Source: an uncultured Lachnospiraceae bacterium
GTDB lineage: Bacteria > Bacillota > Clostridia > Lachnospirales > Lachnospiraceae
Length of the DNA stretch: 5,171 nt
Direction: 5' to 3'
NCBI GenBank assembly: GCA_946413945.1
Contig: CAMKMR010000150.1
Span: 1 to 5,171, forward strand
Shown here: in pieces, positions 1 through 5,171 of the stretch
Layout of the letters: each line of letters begins with the position of its first letter
How positions within the stretch are numbered: position 1 is the stretch's first letter
Translations under genes and position numbers: made by a program
The notes under the pieces: model-generated
What the model was told of the DNA's origin: nothing
Seen by the model: only the letters and a program-made list of their open reading frames with translations
Database searches by the model: none

Positions 1-5
1 CGTTC

Positions 6-12
6 AGAAAGG
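6..12 (+). promoter_or_regulatory. Ribosome binding site of the dus gene
   Basis: AGAAAGG lies 7 bases before the ATG at 20. It fixes the start of the dihydrouridine synthase, whose first beta strand (IYLAPLEG) begins directly after the initiator Met. The same AGAAAGG heptamer precedes the lipoprotein gene at the other end of the window. Any promoter lies left of the window. Confidence 0.75.
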
Positions 13-19
13 TTATATC

Positions 20-1003
20 ATGATATATCTTGCTCCTCTCGAAGGACTCACAACTCTTGTATTTAGAAATGCCATTAATTCTATCTACGGAGGAATTGAT
101 AAATACTATACACCATTTCTTACTGTCACCCACCTTAAAGGTAAACATTTAAGAGAAGTAGATCCTGAAAATAATAAGGGAATGAACGTTGTTCCACAGA
201 TTTTAGGCAATCGCCCTGGTGAATTTATAAAGCTTGCTCAGGAATTAAAAAGATTAGGATATGCGGAAGTAAATCTTAATCTTGGATGTCCTTCCGGCAC
301 TGTAGTAAAAAAAGGCAGAGGTTCCGGCTTTCTTTCATTTCCGGAAGAATTAAGAAAATATCTGGATGAAATATTTGAAAAAACTGATATTAATATTTCT
401 ATAAAGACCAGGATTGGAATGAATTCTACTGAAGATCTTCCTAAGATTCTGGATGTATATAAGAATTTTCCAATTTCAGAACTTACAGTACACCCTCGTC
501 TCGGAATCGATATGTACCGCGGCAGCACTAACCTTTGTGCCTTTAAAGAATGCTATGACATGGCAGTAAGCCATAATATCCCTCTTGTATATAATGGTGA
601 TATTGTGGATATAGACAGCTATCTAAGAATTAAGTCTGAGCTTAAAACTCTTGGAATTCCTGAAGATTACCTTGATAAAATGAATATAATGATAGGCCGC
701 GGCCTTATCATGAACCCAGATCTTGGAAATATTCTTTCTTTAAATGATCTTAATAAGGATGAAGTTAAAGCGAAGACCGAAAAGATAGATAAAGCTAAAT
801 TAAAAGCCTTCCTTGCACAATTAGAAGAAGGCTATAGTGCTGATCTTTATGCTGATAAACAAAGAGTAATGAAATTTAAGGAATTATGGAATTTCATGGG
901 TCCCGGATTAAAGATTGGAGATAAGAATCTTAAGATAATCCTTAAAGCTTCTTCTATGTCTGAATATAAAAATGCCGCAACTATGATAATTTCCCAGCTG
1001 TGA
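20..1003 (+). CDS. dus: tRNA-dihydrouridine synthase, DusC-like
   Basis: This FMN-dependent cytosolic flavoenzyme reduces uridine to 5,6-dihydrouridine in the D-loop of tRNAs, using NADPH. Visible in the 327-residue protein is the TIM-barrel order of the Dus family: the FMN-site start APLEG (residues 5-9), Gln60 in VPQILGN, NLGCPS (87-92) with catalytic Cys90, Lys129 and Arg131 in SIKTRIG, His158 in TVHPR, YNGD (191-194), and phosphate-binding IGRG (225-228). A helical tRNA-binding domain follows from about residue 245. The APLEG start, the GCPSGTV segment and the C-terminal RVMKFKELW stretch resemble E. coli DusC more than DusA or DusB, as judged from memory. HPR replaces the more usual HGR. 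The length is normal for the family. The target uridine cannot be deduced from sequence. The gene is convergent with the calcium pump and they share a bidirectional terminator. The last six codons (MIISQL) recur in the downstream DNA. Whether the gene sits in an operon is unknown because its upstream side is cut off. Confidence 0.93.
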   Translation: MIYLAPLEGLTTLVFRNAINSIYGGIDKYYTPFLTVTHLKGKHLREVDPENNKGMNVVPQILGNRPGEFIKLAQELKRLGYAEVNLNLGCPSGTVVKKGRGSGFLSFPEELRKYLDEIFEKTDINISIKTRIGMNSTEDLPKILDVYKNFPISELTVHPRLGIDMYRGSTNLCAFKECYDMAVSHNIPLVYNGDIVDIDSYLRIKSELKTLGIPEDYLDKMNIMIGRGLIMNPDLGNILSLNDLNKDEVKAKTEKIDKAKLKAFLAQLEEGYSADLYADKQRVMKFKELWNFMGPGLKIGDKNLKIILKASSMSEYKNAATMIISQL

Positions 1004-1082
1004 TAAAAATAAGAAGTGAGGAAATTTCCGACAATGCATAATATGATAATTTCCCAACTAATAAGCTTAAAAAAATAAGAAG
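982..1082 (+). repeat. Imperfect direct repeat of the dus 3' end
   Basis: TATGATAATTTCCC plus four more bases at 982-999 recurs at 1042-1059 with one mismatch in 18. AAAAATAAGAAG at 1005-1016 then recurs exactly at 1071-1082. The two copies are offset by 60 bases and then 66 bases, so the second copy carries about 6 extra bases. The first copy encodes the last residues of Dus (MIISQL, then the stop). The second lies after the stop and would read MIISQLISLKK. This looks like an old partial tandem duplication of the gene end. The second copy of AAAAATAAGAAG forms the left arm of the terminator at 1070-1109. Confidence 0.8.
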
Positions 1083-1109
1083 CGCCTTTCAAAACGCTTC
1101 TTATTTTTT
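1070..1109. terminator. Bidirectional intrinsic terminator between dus and the calcium pump
   Basis: A perfect 15-base-pair inverted repeat pairs 1070-1084 with 1095-1109 around the 10-base loop 1085-1094. The core is AAGAAGCG / CGCTTCTT, flanked by A tracts on the left and T tracts on the right. A transcript in either direction therefore ends its hairpin in a U run: six T on the + strand, and seven on the - strand. This suits two convergent genes ending at 1003 and 1121. Confidence 0.9.
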
Positions 1110-1120
1110 ATTTACCAGCC

Positions 1121-3751
1121 TTAGAGATTTCTTTCTCTCTTAATATCAAGTCTTTCCTTTGCAAGTGTGATGGCTGCGTTTATCATTACGCCAACAAATG
1201 AGATCAACAGAATTACTCCAATATCAACGATTCCAACCTTTGCAAGTTTAAGAAGCGAACGAAGTGGAGGAACAACAAGTACTAAGATCTGAAGTAATAT
1301 TCCACCTAATGTGATGATATTGAGGATCTTATTATTCCAAGACTCTTTAGTAACAAAAGCCATATTTCCTTTTACTTTGCAGACATATGCCATAAGCATT
1401 TCATTTATAGCAAGAGAACTAAAGCAATATGTACGACAAAGCTTAAGAAGTTCTTTGTCGCTGTTTAATGTAGCTAAAATGTCACTGGTTCCATATTTAC
1501 AGATTACCGGAAGCAGGAATGCAAGTAAGGCGATAAGACCGCTTATAACACCCTGGATCACAATATTTAAATAATCACTCTTATTTAATATACCAGCCTT
1601 AACATTTCTTGGCTTTTCATTCATTACGCTGTCTGATCCTACATCCATACCAAGAGCAAGTGATGGAGCTGTATCTGTAAGCAGATTTACCCATAAGATC
1701 TGGATGGTTGAAAGAGGTGATGAAAGACCTGCAAATATTGCTGACGCCATCAGTACTACTTCTCCAAAATTTGATCTAAGAAGATAAACAACTGACTTCT
1801 TAATGTTATTAAAGAGATTTCTTCCCTCCATAACAGCATTCTTAATAGTAATGAAATTATCGTCTACAAGTATCATTTCTGCTGCATCTTTTGCAACTTC
1901 AGTTCCTCCGATACCCATAGCAACACCGATATCAGCTGCCTTTAATGAAGGCGCATCATTTACACCGTCACCAGTCATAGAACAGATCTTACCATGTGAC
2001 TGGAAAGCCTGTACGATCTGAACTTTATTTTCAGGAGATACTCTGGCAAATACACGGTAATTAAGAACATTCTTCTTAAACTCTTCCGGATCCATTGCAT
2101 CAATTTCAGCACCAGAGATGCTCTGCGAAATGTCGGTCGCGATATTCAATTCCTTAGCAATGGCAAAGGCTGTTATCTTGTGGTCACCTGTGATCATGGC
2201 AACTTCAATTCCCGCATGGTGACACTCGTCAACAGTTTCCTTTACACCTTCCTTAGGAGGATCGATCATGGCTGCAAGACCAATGAAGATCATATCCTTC
2301 TCCTGTGGAGCCTTGTCCCCTTCTCTATATGAAAGAGCGAGCACACGTAGAGCTTTTGCACTCATATCATCAGCTGCTTTAGTTGCACGAAGCACATCTT
2401 CATTTGTGATCGGGCGCACTCCATTTTCATCCAGGATACGGTCGCATCTTACGATAACTGAATCAATAGCTCCCTTTGTATAAGAAATGTCTCTTACTTC
2501 CTTACCATCTTTTATATGTCCAAGGGTAGTCATCATCTTTCTGTCAGAGTCAAATGGAATCTCGTCGAAACGTGTTATCCTTGACATGATGTTGTCATAG
2601 CCTAACTTGTTATCCTTGGCATACTTTATGAAAGCTGTTTCTGTCGGATCGCCGATTTCTTCTCCTGTTTCCTCAGAATACTTCGCATCATTACATGCTA
2701 AGAATCCTTCTAAAAGTCTCTTAAAAACCTTATCATCCTTTGAAACTTCTTCTACTTTCTTTTCTTCTCCCAAAAAGAACCATCTTACAACTGTCATCTT
2801 ATTCTGAGTAAGTGTACCTGTCTTATCAGAACATATGATATTTACAGCACCAAGTGTTTCTACAGCATGCAGCTGTTTTACAATAGCTTTACGCTTGCTC
2901 ATTTTCTGAATTCCTGCAGAAAGCACTAAAGTAACTACGGTCGCAAGGCCTTCAGGTATTACCGCAACAGCAAATGCTATTGAGATCATTAAGGTTTCAA
3001 TGACTGTTGTCTTATAAATAAATATCTGACAAACAAACATTAAGATACAGAGTACAACGCCTGCTATTCCAAGCACCATAGAAATGCTGTTAAGATTCTT
3101 CTGTAATGGTGTATCCTGCTTTGTAATCTTGTGAAGCATACTCTGGATCTTACCGATTTCTGTATCATCACCGATTTTTTCAACCACGCCTTCGCCACGG
3201 CCATATTCTATCAATGTAGACATATAAGCCTTATCCTTACGATCAGCAAGCGGCGTCTTATCATCACTCTTTTCATTGCAGTCTTTTTCAACAGCTACAC
3301 TCTCACCTGTTAAGGCAGATTCATTTACCTTAAGAGAACTTGTCTGAGTAAGACTCAGATCTGCTGGAACAACTCGTCCTGCCTCTAAAATGACATAATC
3401 TCCCACTACAAGATCAGCAGCTGGTATCTCTTTTTCCTCTCCATCTCTTACAACTACTGCAGTAGATGCGTTGATCTGTCTTAAGGCATCTACTGATTTT
3501 TCTGCTGTGATCTCCTGTATAGTGCCAATGATAACATTTGCGAGAACAACAACAATGATGATGATTCCATCAACAAGTTCGCCTGTAAGAATAGAAATAA
3601 CTGATGCTACTACAAGAAGCAGCAATAGTGGTGAAGCAAACTGTGCCAAAATTATAGAGAAAAGACTTTTTTTCTTTCCCTGTGTCAGCACATTTTTTCC
3701 ATTCTTAGCCCTTTCTTCGGCTTCTTTACTGGTTAAACCTCTAGTTTCCAT
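1121..3751 (-). CDS. P-type IIA calcium-transporting ATPase
   Basis: This membrane pump exports Ca2+ from the cytoplasm through an aspartyl-phosphate intermediate. All core motifs are visible in the 876 residues: N-terminal GLTS (5-8), actuator TGES (148-151), M4 PEGLAT (266-271), DKTGTLT (309-315) with phosphorylated Asp309, KGA (426-428) in the nucleotide domain, DPP (497-499), TGD (521-523) and TGDGVNDAP (593-601). About ten membrane spans are expected: M1-M2 near 30-55 and 60-80, M3-M4 near 222-245 and 250-280, and M5-M10 between 652 and 862. Calcium ligands matching SERCA appear as Glu267 (M4), Asn661 and Glu664 (M5, NFGE), and Asn689, Thr692 and Asp693 (M6, NLLTD). In M8 the SERCA Glu908 position appears to be Lys794. 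KGAPE is changed to KGAID. The start has GAGGGAGAGAG just upstream. The length is normal for bacterial PMCA/SERCA-like pumps. Selectivity for Ca2+ over Mn2+ is inferred from the ligands, not shown. It appears to be transcribed alone. Confidence 0.95.
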   Translation of the reverse strand: METRGLTSKEAEERAKNGKNVLTQGKKKSLFSIILAQFASPLLLLLVVASVISILTGELVDGIIIIVVVLANVIIGTIQEITAEKSVDALRQINASTAVVVRDGEEKEIPAADLVVGDYVILEAGRVVPADLSLTQTSSLKVNESALTGESVAVEKDCNEKSDDKTPLADRKDKAYMSTLIEYGRGEGVVEKIGDDTEIGKIQSMLHKITKQDTPLQKNLNSISMVLGIAGVVLCILMFVCQIFIYKTTVIETLMISIAFAVAVIPEGLATVVTLVLSAGIQKMSKRKAIVKQLHAVETLGAVNIICSDKTGTLTQNKMTVVRWFFLGEEKKVEEVSKDDKVFKRLLEGFLACNDAKYSEETGEEIGDPTETAFIKYAKDNKLGYDNIMSRITRFDEIPFDSDRKMMTTLGHIKDGKEVRDISYTKGAIDSVIVRCDRILDENGVRPITNEDVLRATKAADDMSAKALRVLALSYREGDKAPQEKDMIFIGLAAMIDPPKEGVKETVDECHHAGIEVAMITGDHKITAFAIAKELNIATDISQSISGAEIDAMDPEEFKKNVLNYRVFARVSPENKVQIVQAFQSHGKICSMTGDGVNDAPSLKAADIGVAMGIGGTEVAKDAAEMILVDDNFITIKNAVMEGRNLFNNIKKSVVYLLRSNFGEVVLMASAIFAGLSSPLSTIQILWVNLLTDTAPSLALGMDVGSDSVMNEKPRNVKAGILNKSDYLNIVIQGVISGLIALLAFLLPVICKYGTSDILATLNSDKELLKLCRTYCFSSLAINEMLMAYVCKVKGNMAFVTKESWNNKILNIITLGGILLQILVLVVPPLRSLLKLAKVGIVDIGVILLISFVGVMINAAITLAKERLDIKRERNL

Positions 3752-3755
3752 TTAC

Positions 3756-3765
3756 TCTCTCCCTC
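3756..3765 (-). promoter_or_regulatory. Ribosome binding site of the calcium pump
   Basis: On the minus strand GAGGGAGAGA precedes the ATG at 3749-3751, with GGAG about 8 bases away. The extended purine run supports this ATG over later in-frame ones, and the protein's family N-terminal motif GLTS begins at residue 5. Confidence 0.7.
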
Positions 3766-3798
3766 ATAAAAATTTAATTCAGCTTATATTTTACTCAA

Positions 3799-3840
3799 TT
3801 AAGCTTCATCTTGCTTTGTCTGTTTTTTAGATCCATCCAT
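3799..3840 (-). CDS. Candidate 13-codon leader ORF before the calcium pump
   Basis: Reading leftward, an ATG at 3838-3840 opens a 13-residue frame, MDGSKKQTKQDEA, ending in TAA at 3799-3801. A very strong Shine-Dalgarno, GGGGAGGG at 3848-3855, sits exactly 7 bases before the ATG. The stop is 47 bases before the pump's start, and the frame lies just inside the transcript predicted from the promoter at 3872-3900. The peptide is strongly hydrophilic and has no resemblance I recognise. A second ATG four bases further on (3834-3836) opens another 13-codon frame ending at 3795, so the true frame is uncertain. It could be a regulatory upstream ORF, a small protein, or simply a chance ORF behind a purine-rich tract. 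Confidence 0.4.
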   Translation of the reverse strand: MDGSKKQTKQDEA

Positions 3841-3871
3841 TCAACTTCCCTCCCCAAAAAAACATAGGCTA

Positions 3872-3900
3872 ATAGTATCATTTTTTCTTTCACAAGTCGA
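3872..3900 (-). promoter_or_regulatory. Probable sigma-A promoter of the calcium pump
   Basis: On the minus strand a -35 element TCGACT (3895-3900, four of six matches to TTGACA) is followed by a 17-base spacer and a -10 element TACTAT (3872-3877, four of six). The -10 is preceded by TGA, giving an extended -10. Transcription would start near 3865, leaving a leader of about 114 bases before the pump's ATG. The AT-rich background makes weak matches common, so this is moderate evidence. Confidence 0.5.
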
Positions 3901-3945
3901 GTAAATTAAAAAGAACTATAAAGCTCCTTCTTAGTATCTATCGTT

Positions 3946-3985
3946 AAAAAAATCCCCTTTAGCTAAAAAACCTAACTAAAGGGGA
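3946..3985 (-). terminator. Intrinsic terminator of the lipoprotein gene
   Basis: On the minus strand the arms CCCCTTTAG / CTAAAGGGG (3976-3984 and 3954-3962) form a 9-base-pair stem, extendable by one A-T pair, around a 13-base loop. The stem is followed by a run of seven T (complement of 3946-3952). There is no T run on the + strand side, so it acts on leftward transcription, about 75 bases after the lipoprotein stop codon. Confidence 0.88.
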
Positions 3986-4060
3986 AAAATATCATTTCAG
4001 TTTTTATTCGGGTAATTATTTACTAAACAATTCTTTACTAAACTATATATGAGTAATTTA

Positions 4061-4741
4061 TTACTGAGCCTTCTTTATTGAAGAAACAACCTTTTCTAAA
4101 ACCGGGAAATAATTCTTTTCTGTGTTGTCTGACTGCAAAAGTGAAACACATATCATTTTTTCTACATCTGTATCAATAATGATGAAAAAACGAGCATCTA
4201 CATCATTTGACATATTATCAACATTGCATTTAGCATCGATACCGATTGTATAGTATCCAGCAACTTCTGTTTCAAATGCATTTGTAGCCTTTATACCACC
4301 GCCGCTTTCCATACCTGCAACAAGCTGTTCTTTTTCTTTCATTGCCTCTTCTTTTGTCAGACCTGCAGTATTCTGAACAGAAACATAAAGTGATGCTACT
4401 GCTTTACCTGTCTCTGAATAGTAGTAATAATATCCATCACTTGATGCCTCTTCGTTATAAACAAAATAGTCTGGAATCTGGAATGAAAGATTCTCATACT
4501 TTGCTTCTGTTGGATTTGTTAACTCAGAAACAGCTTCCTTGTCAAGTACAGGATCAACCGGACCTTCTGTAAATATAGATGTTGCATCAGCTTCTGTTGC
4601 ATCAGCTTCTGTTGCATCCGCTGTTGTTACTTCTTCTGTTGTTGTAGCAGCTGTTGTCTTCTCATCACTGTTTTTTCCGCATGCTACAGCAGATAATGAA
4701 AGTGCTAATGCCATAGTAAGTACTAAAAATTTCTTTCTCAT
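4061..4741 (-). CDS. Secreted lipoprotein of unknown function
   Basis: The 226-residue protein starts with a typical lipoprotein signal peptide: basic MRKK, a hydrophobic core at residues 5-17, then AVAC with the lipidated cysteine at 21. It should be anchored on the outer face of the cytoplasmic membrane. Residues 22-58 are a low-complexity Thr/Ala/Glu/Asp linker containing the repeat ADATE at 41-45 and 46-50 and a partial third copy. The folded part, about residues 75-226, begins with NLSFQIPDYF, has a run of five tyrosines at 104-108, and ends with a helix near YFPVLEKVVSSIKKA. Its pattern (short amphipathic beta strands, a FxIP-type opening, a final helix) recalls PsbP/DUF1795-like lipoprotein domains, but this is a guess from memory. 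A good promoter lies upstream and a terminator downstream, so it appears monocistronic. No transport or enzymatic motif is seen. AGAAAGG lies 12 bases before the ATG, a rather long spacing. Confidence 0.85.
   Translation of the reverse strand: MRKKFLVLTMALALSLSAVACGKNSDEKTTAATTTEEVTTADATEADATEADATSIFTEGPVDPVLDKEAVSELTNPTEAKYENLSFQIPDYFVYNEEASSDGYYYYYSETGKAVASLYVSVQNTAGLTKEEAMKEKEQLVAGMESGGGIKATNAFETEVAGYYTIGIDAKCNVDNMSNDVDARFFIIIDTDVEKMICVSLLQSDNTEKNYFPVLEKVVSSIKKAQ
4581..4625 (-). repeat. 15-base in-frame tandem repeat in the lipoprotein linker
   Basis: The unit GTTGCATCAGCTTCT occurs exactly at 4581-4595 and 4596-4610, with a diverged third copy at 4611-4625. In the reverse frame each unit encodes five residues (ADATE register). 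Because 15 is a multiple of three, gain or loss of units would lengthen or shorten the linker without a frameshift. Confidence 0.85.
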
Positions 4742-4753
4742 TTTTAAATTATA

Positions 4754-4760
4754 CCTTTCT
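4754..4760 (-). promoter_or_regulatory. Ribosome binding site of the lipoprotein gene
   Basis: AGAAAGG on the minus strand precedes the ATG at 4739-4741 by 12 AT-only bases, longer than the usual 6-9. No closer purine-rich tract exists, and the signal peptide begins right at this ATG, so the start is still favoured. Confidence 0.55.
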
Positions 4761-4777
4761 CTTAATTTGCCTTTAGA

Positions 4778-4806
4778 ATTTTACATTAATAAATCTAAAA
4801 ATTCAA
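4778..4806 (-). promoter_or_regulatory. Sigma-A promoter of the lipoprotein gene
   Basis: On the minus strand TTGAAT (4801-4806) and TAAAAT (4778-4783, five of six matches to TATAAT) are separated by exactly 17 bases. Transcription would start near 4771, giving a leader of about 30 bases that contains the ribosome binding site. This is the best promoter in the window. Confidence 0.72.
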
Positions 4807-4813
4807 TTAGCAA

Positions 4814-4843
4814 TATATGAAATAAAACTTATCTTTTCATATA
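4814..4843. repeat. AT-rich inverted repeat upstream of the lipoprotein promoter
   Basis: TATATGAAA at 4814-4822 is the exact reverse complement of TTTCATATA at 4835-4843, with a 12-base spacer. It lies directly upstream of the -35 element, roughly 43-72 bases before the predicted start site, where an activator could bind. It could also be chance in a very AT-rich segment. Confidence 0.45.
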
Positions 4844-4860
4844 AGAAAATGTAACTTTTG

Positions 4861-4904
4861 CAAAAGAAAAACCCTTCGTGCAAGCACGAAGGGCCATTCT
4901 TTTG
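4861..4904 (-). terminator. Intrinsic terminator of tuf
   Basis: The inner stem CCCTTCGTG / CACGAAGGG (4872-4880 with 4885-4893) closes a four-base loop. On the minus strand it is followed by TTTTTCTTTT, giving a strong leftward terminator about 33 bases after the tuf stop. An outer 8-base-pair arm, CAAAAGAA / TTCTTTTG (4861-4868 with 4897-4904), extends the hairpin across a 3-by-3 internal loop. The + strand side has only a short T run. Confidence 0.9.
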
Positions 4905-4926
4905 TATTTATACCAAATCCGGATAA

Positions 4927-5171
4927 TTACTCGATAACTGAAGCAACTCTTCCTGATCCTACTGTTCTACCACCTTCACGGATAGCGAATGTAAGACCCT
5001 GCTCCATAGCTACTGGATGGATGAGTTCGATTGTCATCTCAACGTTATCACCAGGCATGCACATCTCTGTTCCTTCTGGAAGAGTGATAACACCTGTTAC
5101 GTCTGTTGTTCTGAAATAGAACTGTGGACGATAGTTGTTGAAGAATGGAGTATGACGTCCACCTTCATCCT
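4927..5171 (-). CDS. tuf: Elongation factor Tu, C-terminal end (partial)
   Basis: The last 80 codons and the TAA stop (4927-4929) of EF-Tu are present; the start lies beyond the right edge. EF-Tu is the GTPase that delivers aminoacyl-tRNA to the ribosome. The visible residues cover the end of domain II/III, mostly domain III. They show family-invariant stretches: EGGRHTPFF, YRPQFYFRTTDVTG, LPEG, MPGD, LIHP, FAIREGGRTVG and the terminal VASVIE. This segment corresponds to about residues 315-394 of E. coli EF-Tu. Domain III contacts the T-stem of tRNA and EF-Ts. The GTPase domain and its motifs are outside the window. The reading frame is intact, with no sign of disruption. It is followed by its own terminator. 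Confidence 0.96.
   Translation of the reverse strand, partial: DEGGRHTPFFNNYRPQFYFRTTDVTGVITLPEGTEMCMPGDNVEMTIELIHPVAMEQGLTFAIREGGRTVGSGRVASVIE

Larger units (their letters stand above)
3752..4060. other. 309-base intergenic region between the calcium pump and the lipoprotein gene
   Basis: From right to left this gap holds the AT-rich 3' flank of the lipoprotein gene with a ten-base direct repeat TTTACTAAAC (4019-4028 and 4034-4043), the lipoprotein terminator (3946-3985), an undefined AT-rich stretch, the pump promoter (3872-3900), the candidate leader ORF (3799-3840) and the pump ribosome binding site. A weak inverted repeat AGCTTA / TAAGCT (3781-3786 and 3800-3805) lies between the leader ORF and the pump start. 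No known riboswitch was recognised; the conserved core of the yybP-ykoY manganese riboswitch, which often precedes cation pumps, was not seen. Confidence 0.7.
4742..4926. other. Intergenic region between the lipoprotein gene and tuf
   Basis: This 185-base, very AT-rich stretch contains the lipoprotein ribosome binding site and promoter, the inverted repeat at 4814-4843, a 12-base palindrome CTTTTGCAAAAG at 4855-4866 overlapping the tuf terminator's outer arm, and the terminator itself. No small ORF with a convincing ribosome binding site was found on either strand. Confidence 0.65.

Noticed and set aside
1020..1029. Perfect palindrome GGAAATTTCC between the two dus-end copies
   Set aside because: A 10-base palindrome in AT-rich DNA between convergent genes has no promoter near it and is expected by chance fairly often.
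847..1092. Minus-strand 81-codon ORF with a repeated SWEIII segment
   Set aside because: It is antisense to the end of dus. The internal repeat is just the reverse reading of the duplicated DNA at 982 and 1042, and the ORF runs through the terminator with no ribosome binding site of note.
1311..3830. Several plus-strand ORFs of 60-119 codons inside the calcium pump region
   Set aside because: They are antisense shadows of a fully motif-supported P-type ATPase, with no ribosome binding sites or recognisable domains.
3752..3870. Riboswitch such as yybP-ykoY upstream of the pump
   Set aside because: The leader is about 114 bases but AT-rich with little stable pairing, and the conserved core of that riboswitch was not found. 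GGGGAGGG is better explained as a Shine-Dalgarno.
3905..3945. Possible second hairpin (AAGAAGGA / TTCTTTTT on the minus strand)
   Set aside because: Pairing depends on several G-U pairs and has a single G-C pair. It is much weaker than the adjacent terminator.
4019..4065. Direct repeat TTTACTAAAC and small inverted repeat AGTAA / TTACT around the lipoprotein stop
   Set aside because: They are short, AT-rich and explained by composition; no element boundary or function can be argued.
4342..4820. Plus-strand ORFs opposite the lipoprotein gene, including a Ser/Val/Ala-rich one
   Set aside because: They are antisense shadows. The Ser/Val/Ala richness is the reverse reading of the Thr/Ala/Glu repeat linker.
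1121..5171. tuf, lipoprotein and calcium pump as one operon or a novel system
   Set aside because: Strong terminators follow tuf and the lipoprotein, and separate promoters precede the lipoprotein and pump, so co-transcription and a shared system are not supported.

Overview
The window is an ordinary-looking chromosomal stretch of a low-GC Gram-positive bacterium. The most likely source is a member of the Clostridia, probably Lachnospiraceae. This is inferred from the AT-rich intergenic DNA, purine-rich ribosome binding sites (AGAAAGG, GGGGAGGG), the Firmicute-like C-terminus of EF-Tu, and a lipoprotein with a Thr/Ala/Glu-rich linker. No database search was possible, so the taxonomy is an inference. 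No transposase, integrase, CRISPR array, tRNA or rRNA gene was seen.

Layout. (1) Positions 20-1003, + strand: a complete tRNA-dihydrouridine synthase of the DusC-like type. (2) Positions 1004-1120: a short convergent intergenic region with a degenerate second copy of the dus 3' end and a strong bidirectional terminator. (3) Positions 1121-3751, - strand: a complete P-type IIA calcium-transporting ATPase of 876 residues. (4) Positions 3752-4060: a 309-base gap holding the pump's probable promoter, a candidate 13-codon leader ORF with a near-ideal Shine-Dalgarno, and the terminator of the next gene. (5) Positions 4061-4741, - strand: a secreted lipoprotein of unknown function with its own good sigma-A-type promoter. 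(6) Positions 4742-4926: that promoter, an AT-rich inverted repeat and the tuf terminator. (7) Positions 4927-5171, - strand: the last 80 codons of tuf (EF-Tu), running off the right edge.

The three minus-strand genes read in the same direction (tuf, lipoprotein, calcium pump). Terminators lie after each of them, and promoters can be seen before the lipoprotein and the pump, so they look like separate transcription units and not one operon. I see no functional link between tRNA modification, calcium export, the lipoprotein and EF-Tu. The most interesting points are the candidate leader ORF before the pump, a basic residue replacing the M8 calcium-ligand glutamate in the pump, and the duplicated dus 3' end that supplies two competing terminator arms.
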